Notes: generated from the sequence alone by a model not told the origin. DNA of 64,000 nt from Schistocerca nitens (GCF_023898315.1 NC_064616.1:646160974-646224973), one strand, 5' to 3'; shown: positions 10,464 to 23,339, counted from the first letter of the stretch. Numbers and translations: made by a program.

Positions 10464-10876
10464 TTATATAATGCGCATAAATAAACGGAGAGATCCATCA
10501 CTGATTACACACCTGGCCACAAATCTCTAGAAATAGTAACCCTAAAATATCTATAAGTAACCTCCAGAGCTATGTAAATTAGAATGACCAAAAAAGTAAC
10601 GGTAGGCAAAGTAGAAGCCAGGTCTACAATTCATTGATAGAATCTACACCTTCAGGGGAACACTGGGCAAGGAAATAATTGTTTCACCCTTTAAGTATTG
10701 GTCGTCGACCACGACGAGAAAAAAAAATTAGAGAAATTGTAACGAATACGAAGTCTTACAGACAGTCTTTCTTCCGAGGCACTATTTGCGAATAGAACTG
10801 AGTAGGATGAAGGAATACAGTGCTGCCGGAAGTACTTGCCGTCACACGCATAGGTATGGCTTCCTGAGGATAGATC
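10464..10876. other. No feature recognised
   Basis: Spacer between two DNA transposons. Confidence 0.4.
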
Positions 10877-11115
10877 TACACTGGTGCCCAAAATTAAAGA
10901 AACAAACATCTATTTCCCCGTCCTGTGTGTAACTCTCTATATAACACAAACTGTCAACAGATGTCCGTACGATCGTGTTCTGCACGGAAGATGGCTTTCC
11001 GGTCGACGGACAATCACGCCAACAATGACGTCATGACACCTCTCAAACTGGGTAGTGGTTGCCGTATAGTACCCACACCCACAGTCGGTGTGTACACGGT
11101 TACAGATGGTGCATT

Positions 11116-12344
11116 ATGGCACAGAGAAGACGCCAACCCGACACACTCCAATGGAGGGCCATAGGAAGAATGAAAGGAGGACAGTCATAAACTTAATGTG
11201 AATCGTTTTGTTTCTCGAATGTGGCGACGGTTTATTGAGAACGAAACTATATCTCTAAGACCATGCCAGGGAGGACCAAGTGTCGCTTCAGAACGAGAGG
11301 ACCGTTATTTGGCTGTAAGGACTCTAGTGTACCACCTTGGTACTGCACGGCAACTAGCATCTGACCTCGCAGCATTCACTGGATGTGTTGAATCGAGGAA
11401 AACTGTGTACAGAAGGCTTCGGCAAATCAAATGGTTCAAATGGCTCTAAGCACTATGGGACTTAACATCTGAGGTCATCAGTCCCCTAGACTTAGAACTA
11501 CTTAAACCTAACTAACCTAAGGACATCACACACAACCATGCTCGAGACAGGGTTCGAACCTGCGACCGTAGCATCAGCGCGGTTCCGCACTGAAGCGCCT
11601 AGAACCGCTCGGCCACAGCGGCCGGCAGGTTTCGGCAGAGTGACCTTTATCGTCGGAGACCTGCTGTATGCGCACCTTCGACACATCTTCACAGAAGGGA
11701 ACGTCTGAAATGGAGTCGTCAACACGCCACCTGGACGGTCGAACAGTGGGCAGATGTTCTTTTCACAGATGAGTCCCGATTTGGTCTGGAGAGTGATTAT
11801 CGACGGCTTCGCATCTGCAAAGAACATGGTACAAGACTTCGGGACCCAAACATCGCGGAGAGAGGCCTATGTCGAGGAGGATACGTAATGGTGTGGGCAG
11901 CGATTATGTTGACCACTCTAACACCTCTTCATGAAATTGTACGGATGAATCGGCAAGGTTCAAGTACGGTCAGGTACCTTGAGGATATCTTGGGGCATCA
12001 TGTGCGGTTGTTGCGAGGTGCTGTGGATCCTGTCTTCGTAGTGATGGACGATAACGCTCTACCTCATACGGCACGGGTGGTTGTTTCCTTGGAAACTGAA
12101 GATATTACACGCATGACGTGGCCTGCTTGCTCAAAATGTGAATCCCATAGAGCACATCTGGGATGCACTAGGGAGACGGGTTGCATCACGTTAGCATCCA
12201 CCGATCACTCTCCAAGAGTTGTGAGCAGCCCTGCTGGAATAATGGGCGTCACTGTCTCAACATGAGACTGATAGCATCATTCACAGCATGCCCAGTATTT
12301 TTCAGGCCCGTATTGTTGCCAGATGTGACCACATCTCATACTGA
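11116..12344 (+). pseudogene. Tc1-like transposase pseudogene
   Basis: A DDE transposase would cut and join the terminal repeats. Traces of the N-terminal helix-turn-helix part run from the ATG at 11116 to about 11420 and end with TVYRRLRQ, where a SINE is inserted. After the SINE the catalytic part resumes: FTDESRFGLE (first Asp), VMVWAAI, MDDNALPHTAR (second Asp). A small deletion near 12130 shifts the frame; NPIEHIWDALGRRV with the catalytic Glu then follows in another frame, with further in-frame stops to about 12344. The catalytic residues are still visible but the gene is clearly dead. The usual family spacing is DD34E; indels here prevent an exact count. Confidence 0.85.
11425..11626 (-). 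mobile_element. tRNA-derived SINE (family 1) inside the Tc1-like transposase
   Basis: The minus strand reads GCCGGCCGCTGTGGCCGAGC (tRNA-like A box), then GGTTCGAACCC (B box), and ends in the family-1 tail. Direct repeats AGGCTTCGGCA (11414-11424) and AGGTTTCGGCA (11627-11637) differ by one base. The shared stem-loop lies at 11457-11485. The insertion postdates the Tc1-like element. Confidence 0.88.
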
Positions 12345-12564
12345 GCACATTAACCAGTGGTCGGAATGTGTGTACAAACCCGTTAAGATGAAAAAAAAAA
12401 AAGAAAAACATTTTTGTCTACCTTTATGCATGTTGCAGTTTTTTACTTTCTGTACTCTTCACATTATTTCTAGTTCACTATCACATGTTTCTACTATTTT
12501 GTGGCGAAATAAACGCAACCTTGTAAAATTTCCGTTTGTTGCTTTAATTTTGGACACCAGTGTA

Positions 12565-15064
12565 GCTGCAAGGGGATTTCAGATGCAGGTGAATTTTACA
12601 CATATCTATGCACTAACCACAACTAAAATATCAGCTATTTCTTGATCACTTCCCTAAAAAGCTCAAGTTTCTTTGAAAAGAACTGTTCCGGGTTATTATC
12701 TCGGTGATATGATGAGACTTACGTTAGAAAGAGCTATGGGGGAACTTCACTGTCGAGATGTACGGGTTTTTATAAGAAACGGTCTGCTGATGCTGTTACA
12801 GCAACTACTACTTAACAATGGAGAGGCAAGTCAAGCAGCAGGCTGTTTTCTACAGTCAACGCATTTCCTCCTGCCGTAAATGACGTTATCAGACACGTGT
12901 ATGGTAAACAGTCCATTCCTAAGCCTCATCACAAATTTATACAATTCTTTGCAGTTTTTAAATGTGTAGTTAACAGATCCACTGGTCGAGGTTAGCTCCG
13001 CAAATGGTAATAATATTTTTATTTCACTTACTGTTACATTGAATTATTCTATTGATTTGAATTTGCTAGGTATCAAGTTCCATCATGGTGTAGATTCTAC
13101 CTCGGATTATAGGTAGCCTAAAACCTAGTATTAAGGTAATGGATAAAAGAAAAAGTGGGGCCAATCACTTCTAATAGAGCCCTCCCTAACGAAGCACTGC
13201 TATGTTCATCAAACCAATCTTCAAAGATTCGTCCTCTTAAATACTGCGAAAGAAACCGAGTTTAACCGCTATGATTCCTGACTGGCTAATACACTGATGA
13301 ATGGTTGTGCTTCCTCATTCCAACAGACAGCCTGTGGGAATGGAGTGCAGTCGTGTTTTTAACTGTTCGAATTCTGCCACCCACTTGACATGATTGTACA
13401 AAGATGTTTCAGAATGAAGTGGACTAGAAGCGTTGTCTGAGTAGGATAAGTTCTGTGGCATTGGTGGACCAAGGGGACGGACCAACTAGTGTTGTTAAAC
13501 CAGAAATTGTCACTTTACGTCAGTAACGCAGAAAAAAAATTGCCAAACTTCTTGTAATCTAGTACTCTATGTAAAAATGTGTTTAGGAAGATCCCTCTAA
13601 ACAGTCACAGGTCAAACTTAAAGGGTACTATTTAGCCAGAGACGGCAGCTGAAGACAAAGACAAATCTTAATGCTGTTTGCAGAACTTTCAGAACTAACA
13701 ATGAGATCCGGCTAGTATCAAGTACTCGTCTGCCTAAGATAGTGCTCGCCACCTTAGAGCCAAATTCAAGTTATCAAATCAACCTCTTGCCGCCAAGTCG
13801 ACTGTCGCAGTAGTATTGCAATTTAGAAACTACGTCACTATCAGACGCAATATGAGGGCGGTTGGAGAGAAAGGAGAAAAAGAGCTGAACGTAATTTAGT
13901 TTCTTAGGAAGTCGTCGTGGCATCAAATAGAAATACGTTATCCGCTGAAGAGCAATACAACAAAAATACTTAATTTTCATCTCTTGCATGGGATCTGCCG
14001 TTTCAGTTATCGATAGAACGGACGGATCATTAACTTTTCTACATAAGCGAACACGCCCACGCGAAGTCAATGCTGCGACAGGTTTACTGATTTTTGGAAG
14101 TTTCTATTCGCTGACAGCGCTATTCGGGACGAAATGACTTACTCACCGCGTTCGAAAGTAATCTTTACGTGACTTATTACTGATCAGTTTTACAGTTTAT
14201 TTTGAAGGAAATTCAAGTGACTCATTAACAACGAAGATTCTCTCCTGGGCACTTACACGACCTGAAAAGTATGTGGTTCAACTGCTGGTAAGAAAACAGA
14301 ATCTAGTTGTCAGCTTTACAGCGCAGGCCAAAGATACAGAACGCACATTATCAGATGGAGGGCAACTGTCAGCTGCATAATTATTTATCACGTACGAGTC
14401 CGTCTACCGCGGAACTAAACGGAAAATGTACAGTCGTTTTAGCGACGTGCAGTTTCGATAACGTTTACATGAAATGGCTTTCATAATAAGTACAGGTCGG
14501 ACAAGTGAATTCTGCTCTGAAATCTCCACGTAGCAAAGCCGCTGTTGCGTACAAACCACTCGTTATGCAATGCGGTCTGCAGTGAGAGAAAGTTGTGGCT
14601 GGTATAATTACTTTTCACAATATACGTGTTTCATGAAAACGCGAATGCGGTAACCGGTTTAAGAATTAAGTCACTAATTTAGTGGTAAGCTACTTTCCTG
14701 GGCTGTAATCGGGCTGCGACCCTATTAACATCTCATCAACTACTCAAACCTGGTTCCATCTAGCACCACTGCTGTTAAGGCAGCATACTGTTCCAATGCC
14801 ACCATTATATGCTGTAATGTGCTGTAGATGAGTATACCGCCTGTAGAGGAAAGCAGTCACGTGACCCTCACATACCCATAAAATTAATGAATCCAGACAT
14901 TTTCCTAAATACGTGTGCAGTTGGCACAATAATGCTCTTCCAAATACAACCCAAAAAATCGTCACTATTTTTGGTTTCGATGCTCAGTCGAGAAGTAACA
15001 ATGAACCCTCATGACCTTTAAGGGGACACAACGGTAAGCAAATACGAGACCAGCTTTAGACACT
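12565..15064. other. No gene or repeat recognised
   Basis: 2.5 kb of AT-rich sequence. Small frames (for example 12673-12879, 13774-14070) have no recognisable motif, and I do not consider them genes. Confidence 0.4.
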
Positions 15065-15067
15065 ACA

Positions 15068-15258
15068 GAACACTGTGACCGAGCGGTTCTAGGCGCTTCA
15101 GTCTGGAACCGCGCGACCGCTACGGTCACAGGTTCGAATCCTGCCTCGGGCATGGGTGTGTGTGATGTCCCTAGGTTAGTTAGGTTTAAATAGTTCTAAG
15201 TCCTAGGGGACTGATGACCTCAGATGTTAAGTCCCATAGTGCTCAGAGCCATTTGAAC
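15068..15258 (+). mobile_element. tRNA-derived SINE (family 1), 5' end eroded
   Basis: Plus-strand copy: GTGACCGAGCGGTTCTAGGC (A box), GGTTCGAATCC (B box), CAGAGCCATTTGAACA (tail). The GGCCGGCC head is missing. The stem-loop is at 15207-15235. No clear TSD. Confidence 0.8.
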
Positions 15259-15872
15259 AATTTGACTCAATTTGAGACTGGTTGAACAGGCTAATTTTTA
15301 TTTTGCACTAAAGTACGAACGTACACGGTTATCTAGTTATCTAATGTATTCGCGGGGGCTTAAGAAGTGTATATTGTTCTTTGCGACTTAACATCGAAAA
15401 ATTTAGGCATCATCAGGTCTGATAACAGTAGTCACATGCCAACGACGAAGCAAAAAGATTTCACACAGATTTCAATTTACTGACACTTGAGACAAAGATA
15501 TTGACGGTCTGATCATTGTTGAAGAAACTCGCTGAGTAAGTTCCGATCACTTTAAGGAAGTCAGTGACTCATGCCGCTGTAACAGCAGGTTCCGAGGAAG
15601 ATTCGCCAGAACAGCTTCCAGAAACAGTGTCCTCACATTTACCAAAAACTGGTGATGGACGCCAGTGAGATGCCAAGGATGACGAACCCAAGAAAATGTC
15701 TGGGCTCATTCTAATATACACGATCCAGTCACAGTGTGACCATCATCTATGCTCAGCGTTAACGTGCAAAATGGCGCTATCCAAACCGGTGCCGAGGCAA
15801 CTGCGGTGCACCATGGCCCATAGATGACAGGAGTTGTGAACAGGTCAATAGACGTGCAACTGCTGAGCATCT

Positions 15873-17386
15873 GACATCTACATGATTACTCTGCAATTCA
15901 CATTTAAGTGCTTGGCAGAGGGTTCATCGAACCACAATCATACTATCTCTCTACCATTCCACTCCCGAACAGCGCGCGGGAAAAACGAACACCTAAACCT
16001 TTCTGTTCGAGCTCTGATTTCTCTTATTTTATTTTGATGATTATTCCTACCTATGTAGGTTGGGTTCAAAATATTTTCGCATTCGGAAGAGAAAGTTGGT
16101 GACTGAAATTTCGTAAATAGATCTCGCCGCGACGAAAAAAGTCTTTGCTTTAGTGACTTCCATCCCAATTCGCGTATCATATCTGCCACACTCTCCTCCC
16201 TATTACGTGATAAAACAAAACGAGCTGCCCTTTTTTTGCACCCTTTCGATGTCCTCCGTCAATCCCACCTGGTAAGGATCCCACACCGCGCAGCAATATT
16301 CTAACAGAGGACGAACGAGTGTAGTGTAAGCTGTCTCTTTAGTGGACTTGTTGCGTCTTGTAAGTGTCCTGCCAATGAAACGCAACCTTTGGCTCGCCTT
16401 CCCCACAATATTATCTATGTGGTCTTTCCAACTGAAGTTGTTCGTAATTTTAACACCCAGGTACTTAGTTGAATTGACAGCCTTGAGAATTTTACTATTT
16501 ATCGAGTAATCGAATTCCAACGGATTTCTTTTGGAACTCGTGTGGATCACCTCACACTTCGTTATTTAGCGTCAACTGCCACCTGCCACACCATACAGAA
16601 ATCTTTTCTAAATCGCTTTGCAACTGATACTGGTCTTCGGTTGACCCTTACTAGACGGTAAATTACAGCATCATCTGCGAACAACCTAAGAGAACTGCTC
16701 AGATTGTCACCCAGGTCATTTATATAGACCAGGAACAGCAGAGGTCCCAGGACGCTTCCCTGGGGAACACCTGATATCACTTCAGTTTTACTCGATGATT
16801 TGCCGTCTATTACTACGAACTGCGACCTTCCTGACAGGAAATCACGAATCCAGTCGCACAACTGAGACGATACCCCGTAGGCCCGCAGCTTAATTAGAAG
16901 TCGCTTGTGAGGAACGGTGTCAAAAGCTTTCCGGAAATCTAGAAATACGGAATCAACTTGAGATCCCCTGTCGATTGCTGCCATTACATCGTGCGAATAA
17001 AGAGCCAGCTGCGTTGCACAGGAACGATGTTTTCTGAAACCATGCTGATTACGTATCAATAGATCGTTCCCTTCGAGGTGATTCATGATGTTTGAATACA
17101 GTATATGCTCCAAAACCCTACTGCAAACCGACGTCAATGATATAGGTCTGTAGTTAGATGGATTACTCCTACTACCCTTCTTAAACACTGGTGCGACCTG
17201 CGCAATTTTCCAATCCGTAGGTACAGATCTATCGGTGAGCGAGCGGTTGTACATGATTGCTAAGTAGGGAGCTATTGTATCAGCGTAATCTGAAAGGAAC
17301 TTAATCGGTATACAATCTGGACCTGAAGACTTGCCCGTATCAAGCGATTTGAGTTGCTTCGCAACCCCTAAGGTATCTATGAAACA
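15873..17386 (-). mobile_element. 5'-truncated CR1/jockey-type LINE
   Basis: The 3' end (plus-strand start GACATCTACATGATTACTC) is shared exactly with the stub at 32861-33165, which fixes the terminus. The 5' end is a truncation inside the region before the RT domain. The element interrupts the Tc1-like transposon at 15719-17885. I could not find a target-site duplication; a target deletion is possible. Confidence 0.8.
15938..17386 (-). pseudogene. CR1/jockey-type reverse transcriptase, frameshifted
   Basis: From the 5' side the frame reads through the RT fingers and palm: NYRPISLTSVCSRVLE, NQHGFRKHRSC, FLDFRKAFDTVPH, GVPQGSVLGPLLFLVYINDL and the catalytic LFADDAVIYR (Asp codons at 16670-16675). 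Just after this box a small indel shifts the frame; the thumb region continues at 16203-16550 (NSTKYLGVKI...SWKDHI, LVRPLLEYCCAVWDP). A run of eight T (A on the coding strand) at about 16231-16238 shifts it again, and the C-terminus ends near 15938 (FFPRAVREWNG). The endonuclease domain is missing. It is a dead copy of moderate age. Confidence 0.85.
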
Positions 17387-18019
17387 ACAGTGTCTCCTCA
17401 AAGACTGCAGTGAACGTTGCTGCGTGTGGGTCTCCGCAGCAAGTGCCTGGTTTATGCACCCATGCTGAATGCTGTTCATTGGCGATGAAGGCTGGAATTT
17501 GCACGCCAGTACTGTAACTGGACGTCCACTGAGTGGCGACGGGTGGCTTGTTTAGATTAATCACGTTTTATGCTCCATCAGACAGATGGATAGTCGGAAG
17601 AGTCCAGACCAGAGGGGGGACCGTTTTGGTCTGGGGATGTTTTCATTGCATTCCCTGGGTGATCTCGTCATTCTGGATTGCTTAACGGATCAACGGAAGT
17701 ATGCATCTATGCGTGTGATGCCTTGTTCACCCCTACATACAGTTTGTTTTTCCTCGGCACGATGGCTTACACCAGCAGGAAAATGCAACGTGTCACACAG
17801 TTTGTAGTGCACGTGCGTAGTTCGAAGAGCACCACAATGAGTACAGTGTATTGTCACTGCTTTTTGCCAAACAGCAATCTGAGTTGTCATGGCGCGGTTT
17901 GGCAAGAAGAACTGATAAAATACACTGTAGACGAGTTTGAAAATGTTCACAATTACCGATTGCGACTATTTGCAAATGTGCCGGCTGTACTACGTGTCAA
18001 TACTTGCGGCAAAAGCGAT

Positions 18020-18672
18020 TGTTTATTAATGGACGTCATGTCCGAAAGTAGTACCGCAATTAAAGGATCTCTCACAGTGACTTCGACAGAATTACGAATA
18101 ATAGTTTTGATGTATTCAGTTCACAATGTGTCTGTACAGGGTGCACCAAAACTGACACTACAATTCAACCAATAAAATACATTCAGGAGATCACATACTA
18201 CTCCTACCGAGGTGCGCCAGTTACAGGCCTGGGTACACCTGGACGATAAAATGAAAAGGGGAAGTAAGAGTAACGCCCGTCTACGGCGTTATCATTAGAT
18301 ATTAAGCAGTTGCCCAGTGGTATCGAGACAGCCAAGGAAAATGGCTGATTATATAGATACAGAAGATATTTATATAGATGACACATTGGGAGATCCAAAA
18401 GTATCTAGTTCCATTACTAGACCGATTAACAAACGCGATGGGGTCACGGAAGTGTTCGTAACAACCACCACTGGCAGAACGCTATAAGGGAAGCGTTTTG
18501 AGGTATGGAAAGGTTTATTGTTAAAATTTAGTGAATGTACGTAGCAAGAAGTGAAGAAAATTTCTCCCCCATACGTTTTACGAAATGGTCATGGCGGTAA
18601 AATTCAGAAGTTCGAGCTCATACGGTGGCTTGCTTACACACTTTTGTTCCTCGCGCTATTCACGGACGGGAT
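18020..18672. other. No feature recognised
   Basis: Spacer before the homopurine array. Confidence 0.35.
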
Positions 18673-19297
18673 AGGAAAAGGAAAATAGAGGAAGAGGGGA
18701 AAAGGAAAATAGAGGAAGAGGGGAAAAGGAAAATAGAGGAAGAGGGGAAAAGGAAAATAGAGGAAGAGGGGAAAAGGAAAATAGAGGAAGAGGGGAAAAG
18801 GAAAAAAGAGGAAGAGGGGAAAAGGAAAAAAGAGGAAGAGGGGAAAAGGAAAAAAGAGGAAGAGGGGAAAAGGAAAAAAGAGGAAGAGGGGAAAAGGAAA
18901 AAAGAGGAAGAGGGGAAAAGGAAAAAAGAGGAAGAGGGGAAAAGGAAAAAAGAGGAAGAGGGGAAAAGGAAAAAAGAGGAAGAGGGGAAAAGGGGAAAAG
19001 GAAAAAGAGGGGAAAAGGAAAAAGAGGGGAAAAGGAAAAAGAGGGAAAAAGGAAAAAGAGGGAAAAAGGAAAAAGAGGGAAAAAGGAAAAAGAGGGAAAA
19101 AGGAAAAAGAGGGAAAAAGGAAAAAGAGGGAAAAGGAAAAAGAGGGAAAAGGAAAAAGAGGGAAAAGGAAAAAGAGGGAAAAGGAAAAAGAGGGAAAAGG
19201 AAAAAGAGGGAAAAGGAAAAAGAGGGAAAAGGAAAAAGAGGGAAAAGGAAAAAGAGGGAAAAGGAAAAAGAGGGAAAAAAGAGGGGAAAAGGAAAAA
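18673..19297. repeat. Homopurine minisatellite with stepwise changing repeat unit
   Basis: A tandem array in which almost every base on the plus strand is A or G. The left part has 24-bp units (AAAAGGAAAATAGAGGAAGA + GGGG), first with one T per unit, then pure purine; the unit shortens to about 17 bp (AAAAGGAAAAAGAGGGG) and then 16 bp (AAAAGGAAAAAGAGGG). From 18783 to 19297 I read 515 bases without a pyrimidine. The long frames on both strands are by-products of the repeat: 24 = 8 codons giving KRKIEEEG or KRKKEEEG. Confidence 0.95.
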
Positions 19298-19298
19298 T

Positions 19299-21261
19299 TC
19301 GTAAAAAAATCTTCAGCTCTTTGAGTATTGTTTCCGTAGGAGCGAATATAAAATTAGAGTGATAAAAACAAAAACAGCCTAGCATTCTCCTCATGCCCTG
19401 TCTACAAATGGAATAAGAAGGAACTTAAATTGTGGAATCGTAAAATCTGCCAATACTCTATATTGATTAGCAGTGTACAGAGACAGGTGCCAACATTAGT
19501 GAAACTGTTTACGAACACCTCATACGTCTTAAATCTGTCTTATCCATTGCACGAAAGAGGCCCGGTACAACACACGCTGTGAGTTTCTGATAGGTACGAC
19601 TTTCTCCACTGTCTTATTGTGACGTCACTATAGGCAACGAACAGGCGACTGGAGCCTTCCCTCAGCCACTTAACACCGCCACCTCCTCTCGTTTACAAAG
19701 TCCCAGAACATTAGCAGCTGGATCACATCACATATGCTGCGTCGCAGTTAATTAGTTGATACACAAACATCAGTTTCTCTCTACGGACCTCTGAGCCTAC
19801 GAAAACTTCCTCTTCTACATTCCGCTATGCTCTATTGGTTGTGGAAAGCACGTAGTACAGTAACCGTGAGAAACTACATAGACATACATAGTCTACATAG
19901 ACCCTATAGTGACACAAAAATAAATTTAATAAAAAATTACATGCAAAAAATTAGTATTGATGAAGTCACCACACATGTAAGAACCTGAAAATTTTGTCAC
20001 GTTTAACGAAACAGGCTTATAGTGTCCTTGCGAACCTATCTCCTGATATCTTGTATGAAATTCCAACTGCACTGGGTTCTGCTGGAGAGTCACGGCCCAG
20101 TTGCCGAAGTACCAGTGGTCAAATGCAACTTATCAGACTTCGCGGTGTTCTAGACAAAGGGCTCTGTACAGCTGTTTATCTCGACAAAGCTGTAAGCAAA
20201 GTCAATGTTTCACAAAAGAGGAAGCGGTTGACTGCGATAAGGTACACTTATCAGCGGCGTCCTTTGGTAGTAAAAGCAAATCTGAGTATACTATTCACAG
20301 CCTATCTCGGAACACAGGGAAGGGGTCGTTGGTAACGTATATTAATGATAGTGCAGATGGTGGATCTGGGCTCAACTCTAGGGCAAATTCCTGTGATAAC
20401 TTACAGAAGTTTTAGATCTTGTTCAGGACTCTGTTTTTGTGAATTGCCCTTGGTTAAAAGGTGGTTTCCTTAATTGGCAAAAATCTTTAACGGATGAATC
20501 CTTAACTCGACATTTCAACACGATACGTTAAGAGAAAGATTAACCACTAACAGAAACTGATTACAATTGTCGAGTAGTCCGTCATTTACACAGACAAGAA
20601 CGACTATAGTTTCTGTTAGGGGTATACAATTAATCTGACATACACGGCACGGCACTTTATTCAGAGGTGGAAGGAGGTTCCATTTACAACCAATGTGCAA
20701 GGACGCTATTATGGCCCTCTAAATAGCAAGAATTAAGTATATTGGACTTTCCTCCCCAAGATTGACCCTCTGCTATTCGGGCCTTAAGAAATACATAAGG
20801 TTTATTTTGTATTGCTGTTTCTGTATTAGTTTTTTGCCCGAGTCTCCAGGAAAAAAAAAAAATGTTAATGGCTCTACGTGAGTCGTACCCCAAGATATTG
20901 ACTATACTATCAAACCAGGGAGCATGGTAGCAGAGAGCCACTTAATATATTCACTTTACTTTATTGAAGGCCATACGACGAGAAAAACGATGAATTGCTA
21001 AATTATAATGCACAAATATTAACGTTCAGCAGAATCAAGGCAGTCTCACATACTAAAGACAATCCAAATATTTAAATGCATTGGGGTTCACTAGCAATGC
21101 AGACATTCAAATCTAGCCTCTTAAAGTACACTTGGCAAGAAAGCTAAAATTCAGTATGTGTTAGTAATAAATACTTGTTCTTCTATTAGACTTTTCCATT
21201 AAAATATAAGCAGAAATGCAGTACTATTAGATAGGTTTTGTTAGTTAATGACAGACTGACA
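19299..21261. other. No gene or repeat recognised
   Basis: About 2 kb. A 113-residue frame at 19994-20335 has no recognisable motif; there is no support for a gene. Confidence 0.35.
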
Positions 21262-21985
21262 TGCAGAAGTAAAGAGAAGCTTGATCAGTATAAAATAACA
21301 GCCATAGTTTTAAAATTATAGTGGGACACGGAAGTGAAACAAGGACGATAAACATGTTAGACAAGAAGAGAACAGAAGCCTTTGAAATGAGGTGTTACAG
21401 ATTAGATGGGTGTATCGAGAAACTATTGAGGAGGAACTGAACAGAATTGGGGAGCAAAGAAATTTGTGGCACAAGCTGACTAGCAGAAGGGATCTGTTGA
21501 GAGGACGTTCTGAGACATCAAGGGATCAACAGTTTAGTACAGGAGAGAAGTGAGGAAGGTAAAAATTGTAGAGGGAGACCAAGAGATTAATAGGTAAGCA
21601 GATTCAGAAGTATGTAAGTTACAGTAGTTAGTCGGAGATGAAGAGGTATGTACAGGATAGAGTAGCGTGGAAGAGGATGAGGAGATTAGTGTTTAACGTC
21701 CCGTCGACAAAGAGGTCATCAGAGACGGAGCACGAGCTCGGATTAAGGGTGAATGGAGAAGGAAAGAGGCCGTGCCCTTTCGAAGGAACAATCCCGGCAT
21801 TTGCCTTGAGCAGTTTATGGAAAGCACGGAAAACCTAAATCAAGATGGGCGGACGCGGGTTTGAACCGTCGTTCTCCCGAATGCGAGTCCAGTGTGCTAA
21901 CCACTGCGCTACCCCGCTCATTGCGTAGCGTTGACAGCTGCATCGAACCAATCTTTGGACTGAAGGTCACAACACAATGAGATGT
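21262..21985 (+). mobile_element. RTE-type LINE 3' fragment, split by a SINE
   Basis: Decayed coding sequence on the plus strand corresponds to the end of the RTE-like reverse transcriptase (segments reading like LNRIGEQRNLWHKLT and HIKGSTV..REVRKVKIVEGD). It ends after the SINE with GCATCGAACCAATCTTTGG and ACTGAAGGTCACAACACA, which looks like the usual family terminus. The sequence on either side of the SINE joins in the expected order. Confidence 0.65.
21672..21924 (-). mobile_element. tRNA-derived SINE (family 4), full length, with TSD
   Basis: The minus strand starts GAGCGGGGTAGCGCAGTGG (A box) and has GGTTCAAACCC (B box), giving an almost complete tRNA-like head. Flanking repeats GTAGCGTGGA (21662-21671) and GTAGCGTTGA (21925-21934) differ by one base. 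Near the 3' end, 21697-21727 can fold into a 6-bp stem (CGTCTC/GGGACG, one wobble pair) with GATGACCTC in the loop, a variant of the motif in the other families. A second copy is cut by the window end at 63900-64000. Confidence 0.8.
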
Positions 21986-21989
21986 TATC

Positions 21990-23339
21990 AGATAGGCTAA
22001 ATCCACCCATTACACGAACACAATAGTGATATCTCCAAACAGAACTACTGAAATGGACTTGTGAAAGATAACAGGGCAGAAGTTGGGTGATCATCCTATT
22101 CCAACTAAGTGTTAGTAATCCACTAACTGAACAAACACGTAATCACTTCCCATCAAAGGCTAGCAAGGGATCTCAAAACGTCACTGATACAGAAGAGTAA
22201 ACAGAACTTGTACAACTTGTGCACGCAGCAACAAAAGGTGACAATAGAAGGAGATTATTCAACTTGTAAATCATGAAATAATGAAGTCAAGGATTTGATG
22301 AAATGTGAAGTTAACATCAGTAAAGCATAAATCAATCTTTTTAACTTATTATTAAACTAGTGTCTCTCGAATAAGAAAAATTTGTATCATATCGAGTCCT
22401 GAAACCTGATTTTCTACTTTTCGCTTGCACCAGTCTTAACCATTAGGTAAATGTTGTCAGCGGGCGAGACTGCACGAAACGCAGCTTCCAGTCCCGGTCA
22501 GGCCCAACATTCACCATTTATTGCTGCTATTACATGTCATTCCCTGTTCATTTATTTAATGCCCATCATTTCATTTCAGGAAGGCAAAGTCAAATTGTAA
22601 TTTTCAATCGCCGCCAGTTTCCATACATTCGGATACTCACTGAAACTACTTTACCAAAATAAGAAATGGATAAACTAAACAATTGCTCGGATGATTTTCT
22701 TTACACAATTGTTTTTTAAGGTTAAGGAGAATAATATAGGTGAAAGAGTAATATCTGTGCACAAAGAATGTTATACTCACTGTTCAGCCTCCAGAATGAA
22801 ATGCATTTAATTGTGTGTGTTATATTATTGCGTATACTGGAGCATTATTGCATTAAAGGAAAAATTTACCAGTGGTTCCTATCTAGAAAACTGGACTAAG
22901 GTTTTTTTTATTTTCTTTTCAGCGTTGATAGGGAACAAACTGGAATCTGACTGCGATGTTATGGAGTGGGAGCGTTGCAGGGGCTGTTCTAGGTCCACGT
23001 GAAACCAGTTCTTGCCCGACGACTTCGTAAGGGGAGGGGGGGAGGTAGTATCAGCAGCAAGCTCAAACGGGGCAGAATTACTGGTCTCCACAATACGTGT
23101 TCGCCACACCGCGACATCTCGGCTTCTAGAGAGAATTCTGCTACGACAATCGTGTGCAGAGCCAGGGCAGTGCGCAATGAACTAAGATACCATAGCATGG
23201 GCTGGCTGACTGGTTTCACTGTTTTACAAACGTTCTCTAGTGACGCATCGAAGCCAGAGAGCTGCTACACAGGTAGGCGCCTGACTACAAAGAGTCCGCA
23301 GCGTAGACGGTTGGATGTCGTCTGAGTGACATTTCATTG
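21990..23339. other. No feature recognised
   Basis: Spacer. A weak B-box-like segment near 22480 (CTTCCAGTCCCGGTC) could be an old SINE scrap. Confidence 0.35.

Larger units (their letters stand above)
10879..12562 (+). mobile_element. Complete but decayed Tc1-like DNA transposon
   Basis: Inverted terminal repeats of about 30 bp match at both ends (CACTGGTGCCCAAAATTAAA left; TTTAATTTTGGACACCAGTG right) and TA dinucleotides flank them (10877-10878 and 12563-12564). The interior carries one transposase pseudogene on the plus strand, interrupted by a SINE at 11425-11626. Without the SINE and its duplicated target the element would be about 1.47 kb, normal for Tc1-like elements. Confidence 0.9.
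15719..17885 (+). mobile_element. Old Tc1-like transposon, split by a LINE and truncated at its 3' end
   Basis: The left terminus (CGATCCAGTCACAGTGTGACC, after a TA at 15717-15718) opens the element, and a decayed N-terminal transposase region runs to about 15872. After the LINE, from about 17387, the plus strand resumes with transposase phrases: NWTSTEWRRVA followed by a degraded SRF box, then VWGMF-like and LDCLTDQ-like segments in shifting frames. Homology fades near 17885 and no right terminal repeat is present. It is one of the oldest elements in the window, judging by its many stops. Confidence 0.65.

Noticed and set aside
12181..12645. 154-residue frame
   Set aside because: It runs through the end of the Tc1-like transposase pseudogene and the right terminal repeat of the element.
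18625..19394. Long overlapping frames of about 245 codons on both strands
   Set aside because: They follow from a tandem repeat with 24-bp units and a purine-only strand; no real protein features.
19994..20335. 113-residue frame
   Set aside because: No motif, no repeat relationship, and its length is not exceptional in this window.
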